This document shows positions 1 to 7,521 of a stretch of 36,179 nt of DNA, piece by piece. Position 1 is the stretch's first letter; every line of letters begins with the position of its first letter. The stretch is from contig JAFIET010000039.1 in the NCBI GenBank assembly GCA_020832405.1, forward strand, positions 1 to 36,179. The letters run 5' to 3'. The notes under the pieces were generated by a model. That model worked only from the letters and a program-made list of their open reading frames with translations, made no database searches and was not told where the DNA came from. A program made the position numbers and the translations under genes. The DNA comes from Balneolales bacterium (GTDB lineage: Bacteria; Bacteroidota; Rhodothermia; Balneolales; Cyclonatronaceae).

Positions 1-2
1 GC

Positions 3-296
3 CTTGAGGGCACCGGCATAGACGAGCTGAAGCGCATGATGAAGGATGCCGTGCTGGAAAACCGCGACATCGATACTTCGGGCCTGCTCGTGACCTCGAG
101 CCGCCATCGGGATGCCCTCGAAAAAACGCGGCGGCACGTGCACACAGCCCTCAAAGGGCTGGACACCGGGCTTACCGGCGATTTGCTCTCCATCGACCTG
201 CGCACGGCGCTTCATGAGCTGGGAACCATCACCGGGGAAATCACCACCGAAGATCTGCTGGATTCCATTTTCTCGCGCTTCTGTATCGGAAAGTGA
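3..296 (+). CDS. mnmE: tRNA modification GTPase MnmE, C-terminal part (5' end outside window)
   Basis: The reading frame is open from the window edge and encodes the last 97 residues, so the true start lies upstream. The protein ends in the C-x-G-K motif (FCIGK), the hallmark C-terminus of MnmE whose cysteine is needed for activity. It is preceded by the helical tail typical of the family (a '[18 protein letters not shown]' stretch and '[15 protein letters not shown]'). MnmE with MnmG installs the (carboxymethyl)aminomethyl group on U34 of certain tRNAs in the cytoplasm. The G domain should lie mostly outside the window; only the stretch after it (GIDELK and onward) is visible. Identification is firm despite truncation. 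Confidence 0.95.
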   Translation, partial: LEGTGIDELKRMMKDAVLENRDIDTSGLLVTSSRHRDALEKTRRHVHTALKGLDTGLTGDLLSIDLRTALHELGTITGEITTEDLLDSIFSRFCIGK

Positions 297-426
297 CCCG
301 GCGCAAACCGGAATCTGCTGAGAGGTATTTGAAGGCCGGAAGCCCATCACCCGAAAAAACTCAAGACCGCACAGCAAAACAAAACGCAGCATTTTTGAAC
401 GACCTAATACTTTTGATTTTCCTTCA

Positions 427-1464
427 ATGAGAGCTTACGACGAACAGGCGCTGGTGAGCGGCATCCGCAGCGGAAACCGGCGGGCACTGGCACGGGCCAT
501 CACCCTGGCGGAAAGCACCCGGGCCGCCGATATGGAGCTGGCGCAGCGTCTGCTGCAGCAGCTCATGCCGTACACGGGCAGCTCGGTGAGGCTGGGCATT
601 ACCGGTGTGCCCGGGGTGGGCAAAAGCACCTTTATCGAAGCCTTCGGCCTTAATGTGGCCGCGCAGGGCAAACGCGTGGCGGTACTCGCCGTAGATCCGA
701 GCAGCCCCTACACCGGCGGCAGCATTCTGGGCGACAAAACCCGCATGACCGAACTCAGCCGTCTGGAAGAAGTTTTTATCCGGCCCTCCCCTACCGGCGG
801 CACGCTTGGCGGGGTGAGCCGCAAAACACGGGAAAGCATTCTGCTGTGTGAGGCGGCCGGCTACGATGTGGTGATTGTGGAAACTGTGGGCGTGGGGCAG
901 AGCGAATACGAAGTGGCTTCTATGGTTGATTTTTTCCTGATGCTGATGCTGCCCAATGCCGGCGACTCCCTGCAGGGTATCAAGCGCGGTATTATGGAAC
1001 TGGCGGATCTCATCCTGGTGAACAAAGCCGATGCCGGTTTCGAAAAGCGGGCCGATGCCGCCCGGCGCGAGTACCTGAACGCCCTGCACCTGCTGCGGCC
1101 CAAATACCCGGGCTACACAACTGAAGTAAAGCTTTGCAGCGCCCTCTATAACAACGGCGTTGCGGATGCCTGGGAACACGTGCTGGCCTATCTGGAGCGT
1201 ATGCGTGCTGACGGACACTTCGCCCGAAACCGAAACCGGCAGCTCATACACTGGACCCGCCGCCTCACCGAAGAACTTTTGCTCGCCCGGCTTTGGGAGA
1301 GCCCGGCGGTAAAAAAAAGCTGGGATGAGGAAACCGGCCGCATCCGCAGCGGGCATACCACGCCGGTACTTGCGGGTCAGGCACTTATCGAAGTCTTCCG
1401 GCAAAACAGCAGTGCGGAGCAGCCGTTATCACCGCAGGCAAATACAACTAAGGCCGCTGATTAA
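427..1464 (+). CDS. meaB: Methylmalonyl-CoA mutase-associated GTPase MeaB (ArgK family)
   Basis: 345 residues, normal for the family. Visible motifs: P-loop GVPGVGKST (about 60-68), the 'VDPSSPYTGGSILGDKTRM' switch region (about 89-107), VETVGVGQSE (151-160) and the G4 motif NKAD (199-202). MeaB is a G3E-class GTPase that guards adenosylcobalamin-dependent methylmalonyl-CoA mutase and gates cofactor loading. The mutase itself is not in the window. The ATG at 427 has no purine-rich ribosome site, as is usual in this phylum. A TAnnTTTG-type -7 box (TACTTTTG, 408-415) lies so close that transcription would be nearly leaderless; I see no good -33 partner. The following acyl-CoA dehydrogenase fits a branched-chain or propionate context. 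Confidence 0.95.
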   Translation: MRAYDEQALVSGIRSGNRRALARAITLAESTRAADMELAQRLLQQLMPYTGSSVRLGITGVPGVGKSTFIEAFGLNVAAQGKRVAVLAVDPSSPYTGGSILGDKTRMTELSRLEEVFIRPSPTGGTLGGVSRKTRESILLCEAAGYDVVIVETVGVGQSEYEVASMVDFFLMLMLPNAGDSLQGIKRGIMELADLILVNKADAGFEKRADAARREYLNALHLLRPKYPGYTTEVKLCSALYNNGVADAWEHVLAYLERMRADGHFARNRNRQLIHWTRRLTEELLLARLWESPAVKKSWDEETGRIRSGHTTPVLAGQALIEVFRQNSSAEQPLSPQANTTKAAD

Positions 1465-1591
1465 GGATTGCAAAACGGGCTGGAAGGGCTTTTTTGGGCA
1501 TTTTAATAGCGGTATATTGGGAATTATTGAATTTAAGCTTGCTGTAGCACTCACATTCAATCAACAAAATCATCATCATTAATTTAATCTC

Positions 1592-2758
1592 ATGGAAACA
1601 GCAGCAGATCTCAGTTTTAAACCCCTTACCCATTTCACGGAAGATGAGCAGATGCTGCGCGACGCGGCAGCCGAATTTGCCAAAACCGCGGTGCTTCCGC
1701 TGGTTCACAAAATGGACGAAGAAGCCAAACTTGACCCCGAACTGGTGAAGCAGTTTTTTGAGATGGGGCTGATGGGCATTGAAGTTCCGGAAAAATACCA
1801 AGGGGGCGGCGGCTCTTTTTTTATGTCGATTCTGGCCATCGAAGAAATCGCCAAAGTTGATGCTTCCACCTCCGTTTTTATGGATGTGCAGAACACCCTC
1901 GTTAACAACGCTTTCCTGAATTTCGCCGACGACTACCTCAAGGAAACCTACCTGCCGCGGCTCGCGACCGATACCGTTGGCGCCTATGCCCTTTCTGAGG
2001 CCGGCTCCGGCAGCGATGCCTTCAGCCTGAAAACACGCGCCGAAAAGAAAGGCGACGAATACATCCTTAACGGCAACAAACTCTGGATCACCAACGGCAA
2101 TGAAGCAGATATTTTTCTGGTATTTGCCAACATCAATCCGGAAGCCGGTTACCGCGGCATTACCGGCTTTGTGGTTGAGCGCGGATTTGAAGGATTTTCG
2201 GTCGGCAAGAAAGAAGACAAGCTCGGCATCCGGGCGAGCTCCACAACGGAACTGATTCTCGAAGACTGCCGCGTGCCGGCCAAAAATGTAATCGGGGAAT
2301 TGGGCAAAGGCTACAAAATCGCCATCGAGACCCTGAACGAAGGCCGCATCGGCATCGGCGCGCAGATGATCGGCATTGCACAGGGTGCTTTTAACGCAGC
2401 CGTTGCCTACTCCAAAGAGCGCAAGCAGTTTGGCAAGGCTATCAGCGAGTTTCAGGGACTGCAGTTTCAGCTCGCGAAAATGGCCACCGAAATTGAGATG
2501 GCCCGCCTGCTCGTGTACAATGCCGCGCGCCTGAAAATGGCTGGTCAGCCCTTCCTCAAAGAAGCGGCCATGTGTAAGTATTACGCCTCCGAAGTTGCCG
2601 AGCGCGTTTCTTCACAGAGCATCGAAGTATTCGGCGGCTACGGGTTCGTGAAAGAATATCCGGTCGAGAAATTCTTCCGCGATTCCAAAATCGGCAAGAT
2701 TTACGAAGGTACCTCCAACATGCAGCTTCAAACCATCGCCAAGCTGATTCTTTCCTGA
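1592..2758 (+). CDS. Acyl-CoA dehydrogenase, short/branched-chain-like
   Basis: 388 residues, the usual length of a soluble FAD-dependent acyl-CoA dehydrogenase. Visible signatures: ALSEAGSGSDAF (FAD/substrate-binding motif near 132-143), WITNG, the arginine-rich segment 'KERKQFGKAISEFQGLQF', FGGYGF, and the catalytic glutamate E372 in IYEGTSNMQLQTIAK. The C-terminus and the SEAGSGSDAFSLKTRA stretch resemble short/branched-chain (2-methylbutyryl-CoA) dehydrogenases more than medium-chain ones; substrate assignment from sequence alone is an inference. It would pass electrons to electron-transfer flavoprotein. It follows meaB by 127 bp, with a possible weak promoter between (TATATTGG at about 1512), so co-transcription is not certain. 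A strong terminator follows at 2799. Confidence 0.92.
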   Translation: METAADLSFKPLTHFTEDEQMLRDAAAEFAKTAVLPLVHKMDEEAKLDPELVKQFFEMGLMGIEVPEKYQGGGGSFFMSILAIEEIAKVDASTSVFMDVQNTLVNNAFLNFADDYLKETYLPRLATDTVGAYALSEAGSGSDAFSLKTRAEKKGDEYILNGNKLWITNGNEADIFLVFANINPEAGYRGITGFVVERGFEGFSVGKKEDKLGIRASSTTELILEDCRVPAKNVIGELGKGYKIAIETLNEGRIGIGAQMIGIAQGAFNAAVAYSKERKQFGKAISEFQGLQFQLAKMATEIEMARLLVYNAARLKMAGQPFLKEAAMCKYYASEVAERVSSQSIEVFGGYGFVKEYPVEKFFRDSKIGKIYEGTSNMQLQTIAKLILS

Positions 2759-2798
2759 AAAGCTGTGCCGCAAACCGGCCGCTTAAAGCCATCATGAT

Positions 2799-2832
2799 AA
2801 AAGCCGGTCGCCTTGGGGTGACCGGCTTTTTT
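2799..2832 (+). terminator. Rho-independent terminator of the acyl-CoA dehydrogenase
   Basis: Left arm AAAAGCCGGTC (2799-2809) pairs with GACCGGCTTTT (2820-2830), with a 10-base loop and a T run. It ends the meaB/acyl-CoA dehydrogenase transcript and isolates the repeat array that follows. Confidence 0.85.
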
Positions 2833-2847
2833 GTTTTCAGGAAATAC

Positions 2848-3016
2848 TATTCACCAAAAACATAGTTTTTTGATGAATGTACTCACCGAAAAAGTTAATA
2901 TTTGGTGAATAGAACCTGATATTCAGTAACATCCCATTCACAAACCCTGCATACGGCCTCTCTGCCTGACTGTTTTTGGGATGCGCTTCTCGCCCAAATA
3001 CGTTCTGCGGATTACT
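2848..3016. repeat. Tandem repeat copy 1 (169 bp), with nested inverted repeats
   Basis: First full copy of a 169-bp direct repeat. It opens with a 64-bp block bounded by a perfect 11-bp inverted repeat, TATTCACCAAA (2848-2858) and TTTGGTGAATA (2901-2911). Inside is a second, weaker inverted pair around TTTTTTGATGAA and TCACCGAAAAA. The remaining 105 bp carry no gene. By eye about 11 of 169 positions differ from copy 2, roughly 93% identity. Confidence 0.95.
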
Positions 3017-3185
3017 TATTCACCAAAAACATAGTTTTTTGGTGAATGTACTCACCTAAAAAGTTAATATTTGGTGAATAGAACCTGATATTCAGTAACA
3101 TTTCATTCACAAACCCAGCATACGACCTCTCTGCCTGACTGTTTTTGGGATGCGCTTCTCGCACGAATACGTTCTGCGAATTATC
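3017..3185. repeat. Tandem repeat copy 2 (169 bp), most symmetric copy
   Basis: Second full copy in exact register with copy 1. The outer inverted repeat is TATTCACCAAA (3017-3027) and TTTGGTGAATA (3070-3080). The inner pair is better preserved here: TTTTTTGGTGA against TCACCTAAAAA with one mismatch. The block thus contains four GGTGA-type half-sites in alternating orientation. Confidence 0.95.
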
Positions 3186-3254
3186 TATTCACCAAAAACA
3201 TAGTTTTTTAGTGAGTGTATTCCCTAAAAAAGTCTATATTTGGTGAATAGAGTC
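3186..3254. repeat. Tandem repeat copy 3, partial, next to the DUF4143 gene
   Basis: Only the palindromic block is kept: TATTCACCAAA (3186-3196) and TTTGGTGAATA (3239-3249), with the same 53-bp spacing between arm starts as in the other copies. The inner half-sites have decayed (AGTGAG, TTCCCT). Similarity stops shortly after the right arm, about 50 bp before the ATPase start. Confidence 0.9.
3204..3249 (+). promoter_or_regulatory. Putative promoter/operator of the DUF4143 ATPase
   Basis: Copy 3 contains TATATTTG (3235-3242), an exact match to the Bacteroidota -7 consensus TAnnTTTG, and it overlaps the right operator arm TTTGGTGAATA (3239-3249). A T-rich -33-like segment (TTTTTTAG, 3204-3211) sits upstream at slightly long spacing. 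Copies 1 and 2 have TTTTTTGG or its near equivalent and TAATATTTG at the same places. Transcription would start near 3249, giving a leader of about 50 nt. Function is inferred from the overlap; no direct evidence. Confidence 0.4.
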
Positions 3255-3300
3255 TGGCATCCGCCAAATGTCCACCTGAACCTGTTTTATCCGCAGCCAG

Positions 3301-4425
3301 ATGATTGACCGTACTTTAAGCGAGCGCATCACCAAAACCCTCTTTGGCGGTAAGGCCGTTATTGTGCTGGGTGCGCGGCAAACGGGCAAAACGACCCTGC
3401 TGAAATCGATTACGGAGCAGCAGCCGAACCGCATGCAGCTCAACTGCGACGAGCCCATTGTGCGGACACAGCTGCAGGATGCCAACCTTTCAGACCTTCG
3501 AAACATCATCGGCGATACGCGCCTGCTGTTTATCGATGAGGCGCAGCGCGTGAAAAACATCGGCCTCACCCTCAAGCTCATCACAGATAACTTCCGGGAG
3601 GTGCAGCTGCTGGTGAGCGGCTCATCGGCGCTCGACCTCGCAAGTGAGTTTAAGGAGTCGCTTGCAGGCCGCAAGCGCGATTACACGCTTTACCCCGTGA
3701 GCTGGCAGGAGTTTTCGGCACATGCCGGCTTTCTGCAGGCCAAGTCGCAGCTGGAAAGCCGCATCCTGTACGGGATGTATCCGGAGGTGATTACCACCCC
3801 CGGCGATGAGGAAGAGCTGCTGTACGAACTCATCGACAGCTACCTCTACAAAGATCTGCTGAGCTTTGAGGGTGTCCGCAAACCGGATTTGCTGAGCAAA
3901 CTGGTGCAGGCCCTTGCGCTGCAGATCGGGAGTGAAGTTTCCTACAACGAGCTCGCACAGATTGTCGGGGTTGATAAAAACACCATTTCGAGCTACATCG
4001 ACCTGCTGGAAAAAACCTTCGTAGTGTTCCGGCTGCCTGCCTACAGCACCAATGCGCGGAATGAAATCAGCCGGTCGAGGAAAATCTACTTTTTTGATAC
4101 CGGCATCCGGAATGCGGTTATTGGCAACTTCAACCCGCTCACGCTGCGCACCGATACCGGGGCGCTGTGGGAGAACTTTCTGATTGCCGAGCGCATGAAA
4201 ATGCTGGGCAACAACCGCATCCGTGCGGGCATGCACTTCTGGCGCTCGGTTACCCAAACCGAGGTGGATTATGTGGAAGTCCGGGCCGGACAAATCCGGG
4301 CGTTCGAGTTTAAATGGAATCCGAAAGCCAAAAAGACCAAACCCCGTGCCTTCCTAAACAGCTACGATGCGGAGCTTACGTTTATCGATCGCGACACCTT
4401 CACCGCTTTTGTACTCCCTGAATAG
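3301..4425 (+). CDS. AAA-family ATP-binding protein with DUF4143 domain
   Basis: 374 residues. The N-terminal ATPase core has Walker A GARQTGKTT (24-32), Walker B LLFIDE (75-80) and the sensor-like SGSSALDL (about 106-113). A winged-helix-like segment follows (YNELAQIVGVDKNTISSYID, about 217-236), then the DUF4143 C-terminal domain with YFFDTGIRNAV, ALWENFLIAE, EVDYVE and AFEFKWN; the last E/VD/FK pattern looks like a PD-(D/E)xK nuclease-fold core. These proteins are widespread, often multicopy, and their biochemical role is not established; some are discussed as mobile or toxin-antitoxin related. It lies directly downstream of the 169-bp repeat array and 6 bp before the next gene, with which it is probably co-transcribed. 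Confidence 0.92.
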   Translation: MIDRTLSERITKTLFGGKAVIVLGARQTGKTTLLKSITEQQPNRMQLNCDEPIVRTQLQDANLSDLRNIIGDTRLLFIDEAQRVKNIGLTLKLITDNFREVQLLVSGSSALDLASEFKESLAGRKRDYTLYPVSWQEFSAHAGFLQAKSQLESRILYGMYPEVITTPGDEEELLYELIDSYLYKDLLSFEGVRKPDLLSKLVQALALQIGSEVSYNELAQIVGVDKNTISSYIDLLEKTFVVFRLPAYSTNARNEISRSRKIYFFDTGIRNAVIGNFNPLTLRTDTGALWENFLIAERMKMLGNNRIRAGMHFWRSVTQTEVDYVEVRAGQIRAFEFKWNPKAKKTKPRAFLNSYDAELTFIDRDTFTAFVLPE

Positions 4426-4431
4426 GCAGCC

Positions 4432-5670
4432 ATGAATCCTGATGAAACACGCACCGAACATCCGCTGAGCAGGCACCCGGAATGGACCAGCGTACTCGAT
4501 GAGGCACCTCTGCCCGATCCCGCTGAGTTTGCCATCCGCGGCCGTTCTGCGTGGGGCGACCTCACCCCGGCCATAGCCGAGCAGCTGTTCTGCTACCGCA
4601 AGGCGGAGAAAAAACTGGCGGGCTTTCATCAGCGGGGCTGGCTGTACCGCAGGCTTTCGCTTGAGCAGTGCAGCGGTACTGCGGCGGCGGCGTACAAGGC
4701 CGGGCTGTTTTCGGGCCGGCTTTGCGTGGACCTCACCGGCGGGCTTGGCATCGACAGCCTGGCCTTTGCCGACCGTTTTGAGCAGGTTCACCATGTGGAA
4801 GCCATGCCGGAAATCAGTGCGATGGCCCGGCACAATCACCGGATTTCGGGCAAGGGACACATCACCCATTACACCCAAACCGCGGAGGATTACCTGCATG
4901 CCTTCAGGGGGCAGGCCGACCTCATCTACGCCGATCCCTCCCGGCGCGACGAGCAGGGGCGCGTGTTCCGGCTGGCGGACTGCCTGCCCGATATCCCGGC
5001 GCTGCTGCCGGTCCTAAGGGAGAAGGCACGAAATGTGCTCATCAAGCTGTCGCCGCTGTACGACCTCGTGCAGCTGCTGCGCGAACTGCCCGATACCGAG
5101 TTTGTGCAGGTCGTTTCCCTGCGCGGGGAGGTGAAGGAAATTCTGGCAGGATGGGGCACGGAGCAGAAACCGGAACCGGCTAAAGCCGCAGCAGTGAGCG
5201 CGGTGCTGCTCGATGATGACGGGAAGGTTCGGCATCAGTTCCGCAAGGCCATGCCCGGCACGGTGATTCCGGAGGTTTCGGGTGATGCGCTTCGTGCCGG
5301 TGATCTGCTGCTGCTGCCCGATCCGGCTGTCGGCAAGGCCGGCGCAACCGAAACCGTAGCACAGCAGCTCGGGCTGAAGCGGCTAAGTCCGGCAACTGAC
5401 CTGCTTTCGGCGGATGCCGGATTTGTTCCGGAAGCTTTCCCCGGACGGGCCTTCCGGCTTCTGGAACTGCTGCCCTTCCACAACAAAAAGCTCAAAAAAG
5501 AACTTGCCGCCCGCAAGCTGCAGCGGGTGCATGTGTACCGGCGCGGTTTCCCGCTGGAAGTGAGCGCACTGCGCAGCAGGCTGAACCTCAGCATGGGCGA
5601 TGAGGGCCATCTTATTTTTTTTACCGACCGGGATCATCAGAAATGGTGCGCAAGCTGCCGGCTGCTTTAA
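4432..5670 (+). CDS. Class I SAM-dependent methyltransferase with THUMP-like C-terminal domain
   Basis: 412 residues. After an N-terminal helical part, the SAM-binding motif I is VDLTGGLGID (99-108), followed by an acidic residue in HHVEAMPE (motif II) and a DPSRR motif (YADPSRR, 166-172), the DPxRR catalytic-loop signature of this family. The C-terminal third, including VYRRGFPLEVSALRSRLNL, matches the THUMP-like domain seen in these proteins, which suggests an RNA substrate (probably tRNA or rRNA). The exact target is unknown. It starts 6 bp after the DUF4143 gene, so translational coupling is likely, though the two have no known functional link. Confidence 0.88.
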   Translation: MNPDETRTEHPLSRHPEWTSVLDEAPLPDPAEFAIRGRSAWGDLTPAIAEQLFCYRKAEKKLAGFHQRGWLYRRLSLEQCSGTAAAAYKAGLFSGRLCVDLTGGLGIDSLAFADRFEQVHHVEAMPEISAMARHNHRISGKGHITHYTQTAEDYLHAFRGQADLIYADPSRRDEQGRVFRLADCLPDIPALLPVLREKARNVLIKLSPLYDLVQLLRELPDTEFVQVVSLRGEVKEILAGWGTEQKPEPAKAAAVSAVLLDDDGKVRHQFRKAMPGTVIPEVSGDALRAGDLLLLPDPAVGKAGATETVAQQLGLKRLSPATDLLSADAGFVPEAFPGRAFRLLELLPFHNKKLKKELAARKLQRVHVYRRGFPLEVSALRSRLNLSMGDEGHLIFFTDRDHQKWCASCRLL

Positions 5671-5778
5671 GCGCAAACTCTTCGTGAGGGCAGGCCTGCT
5701 CCCCTTTTATAGCTAAGGCAGGTGTGCCCTGCATTTTGTATATTGTGCGGCTAACTCAAAACCGATACCAATACCTGT

Positions 5779-6135
5779 ATGATTTATACTGAAAAGACTT
5801 TTTTCCTGTGCCGGATCCCCCTGAGTGCCGAGGGCATGCAGGATGTGGAAGTGCTCACCAAAGCCGTAAACATCGAAGATTTCCCGCGTGTATTTTCTGA
5901 CTATGAAGAAAAGAGAGCGCACGCCTTCAACGACGACGGCCTTTTCAGCGTAATCCGCGCGGACGAACTCTTCACTATTGTGCGCACTTCAAGCGAGAAG
6001 ATGGCCCGGGAAATGGCTTTTGATGAAAGCCGCTCTTACCTCATTACCAACCTGCAGCACCGCGTGATGCAGGGCAAAGATGCCGAAGCAGCTGCCATCC
6101 TCCGGAAAGTGCACGAAGTCGAAACCAGCATTTAA
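5779..6135 (+). CDS. Conserved-looking small hypothetical protein
   Basis: 118 residues, not recognised. It has no signal peptide or membrane segment. Mixed alpha/beta composition: a strand-rich start (YTEKTFFLCRIPL), a central acidic stretch and a helical end (EAAAILRKVHEVE). An AT-rich region precedes it, and the ATG at 5779 is the first in frame. It is followed after 42 bp by the TPR protein on the same strand, so the two may form an operon. Composition is like that of the neighbours and the frame shows normal third-position GC bias, which supports a real gene. Confidence 0.7.
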   Translation: MIYTEKTFFLCRIPLSAEGMQDVEVLTKAVNIEDFPRVFSDYEEKRAHAFNDDGLFSVIRADELFTIVRTSSEKMAREMAFDESRSYLITNLQHRVMQGKDAEAAAILRKVHEVETSI

Positions 6136-6177
6136 CCGCAGCGCCTGCAGTACAGGCGGTGTTATCACACGACAGAT

Positions 6178-6723
6178 ATGTCTGAACTCAAAAACCGGCT
6201 GCTGATTCTTTCTGAAGAAATTGTTGCCCACTCCGACCGGCTCGATGAAATCGAGTTTGAGGAGCAGAGCAGCGAGCGGTTTGAAATTTTTCGCAAACTC
6301 AGATCCGTTGGCGACGAGCTACTGGAGCTCAGCGAGCAGGCAGACCCTGCCCCCGACGATTTTGCTTTTGCGCAGTTTGCGCTTGGTTCGGTCTGTGCGC
6401 TGCTCGGGTATCACGAAAAAGCCGAAGCGGCCTACGATACCGCCCTCGAACACTGGCCCGACCATGTGGGCATTCTGAATGAAGCGACCGATGTGCTTGT
6501 GGAGCTCGGCAAGTTTCCGAAAGCCAAATCTTTTATACAGCGCAGCATTAAACACGGGGGCGAAACGCCGGATATTCTGTACAACCTGGCGTCTGTTACC
6601 GCACACATGGGAGATACGGCTGAGGCGCGCATCATCCTGATTAACACCCTTGCGAAGTTCCCGCACGATGCCGGCTGCAAAGCGCTGCTTCAGGAACTCG
6701 ACAAAGCTTCTTCTGCCAGCTAA
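6178..6723 (+). CDS. Tetratricopeptide-repeat (TPR) protein
   Basis: 181 residues, no signal peptide. The first 60 residues are a charged helical segment. From about 62 onward three TPR-like helical hairpins can be read: FAFAQFALGSVCALLGYHEKA, then VGILNEATDVLVELGKFPKA, then PDILYNLASVTAHMGDTAEA, each with the small and aromatic pattern of TPRs. Such repeats mediate protein-protein contact; the partner is unknown. It is likely cytoplasmic and co-transcribed with the preceding 118-residue protein and the pseudouridine synthase that starts 41 bp later. Confidence 0.8.
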   Translation: MSELKNRLLILSEEIVAHSDRLDEIEFEEQSSERFEIFRKLRSVGDELLELSEQADPAPDDFAFAQFALGSVCALLGYHEKAEAAYDTALEHWPDHVGILNEATDVLVELGKFPKAKSFIQRSIKHGGETPDILYNLASVTAHMGDTAEARIILINTLAKFPHDAGCKALLQELDKASSAS

Positions 6724-6764
6724 GGCACATCCATCCTTCCTTTTTCCGCACAATCGTTTCATCT

Positions 6765-7454
6765 ATGCCTAAACCCAAAAGCTTCCGCTACACCGTGCTC
6801 TTCGAAGATGCGCATCTGATGGCGATTGACAAACCCGCCGGTCTGCTCACGGTGCCCATCCCCGATATGCCATCTGTAAACCTGCAGCTAATGGTGCAGC
6901 AGGATTTCGGCAAGCGGGTGAGACCCGTGCACCGGATTGACCGCTACACCTCCGGCATCGTGGTTTTTTCCAAAACGGGCCGGGTGCATCATCAGCTGGT
7001 GAAGCAGTTCCGCAACCGCGAGCCGCGGCGGGTTTATCAGGCACTGGTGCGGGGCAGGGTGATGCCGGAGTCGGGCACACTGGTGCATCACCTGAAGCTC
7101 ATCAAAACAGGGTTCCGCAATATCATAGTGGGTGAAGACAATCCGGAAGGCACACGGGCAGAGCTCAAATATCAGGTAATTGAGCAGTACGCCAAAGCTG
7201 CGCTGCTGCGGGTTGAGCTGGTTACCGGCCTGAAAAATCAGATTCGTGTTCAGCTAAGCGAAGCGGGTTACCCGCTTATCGGCGACCGGCACTACAGCCC
7301 CGGCGAAGAAGACGAAAAATGGATTAACCGACAGGCCCTGCACGCCGCCGAGCTAAGCGTGATTCACCCCGTGAATCAAAAAAAACTCACTTTTAAAAGT
7401 CCGCTTGCTCCGGATCTGAAAAAGCTCATACAGCATTACAAAACTATGAAATAG
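6765..7454 (+). CDS. RluA-family pseudouridine synthase
   Basis: 229 residues. The catalytic motif HRIDRYTSG (56-64) contains the invariant aspartate D59 that attacks the target uridine. Also visible are the family's 'DKPAGLLTVP' start region (22-31) and the substrate-loop strands 'RVELVTGLKNQIRVQLSEAGYPLIGDRHY'. There is no N-terminal S4 domain, so it is of the short RluA/RluE-like type. It isomerises uridine to pseudouridine in rRNA or tRNA; the exact site cannot be told. It is the last gene of the plus-strand run; the next gene is convergent. Confidence 0.9.
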   Translation: MPKPKSFRYTVLFEDAHLMAIDKPAGLLTVPIPDMPSVNLQLMVQQDFGKRVRPVHRIDRYTSGIVVFSKTGRVHHQLVKQFRNREPRRVYQALVRGRVMPESGTLVHHLKLIKTGFRNIIVGEDNPEGTRAELKYQVIEQYAKAALLRVELVTGLKNQIRVQLSEAGYPLIGDRHYSPGEEDEKWINRQALHAAELSVIHPVNQKKLTFKSPLAPDLKKLIQHYKTMK

Positions 7455-7521
7455 GGCTAATCCTGGGTCGGAAATACAGCGGAAGGCCTGCATCGCGGGG
7501 GATGAGATCAGTACCGCAGTT

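Noticed and set aside
424-1404. Long open frame antisense to meaB (about 326 codons)
   Set aside because: It mirrors a clear GTPase gene, has no motif, and arises from the GC-rich third positions of meaB.
2848-3254. CRISPR array
   Set aside because: The 169-bp unit is far too long, the 'spacers' are nearly identical, and no cas genes are near.
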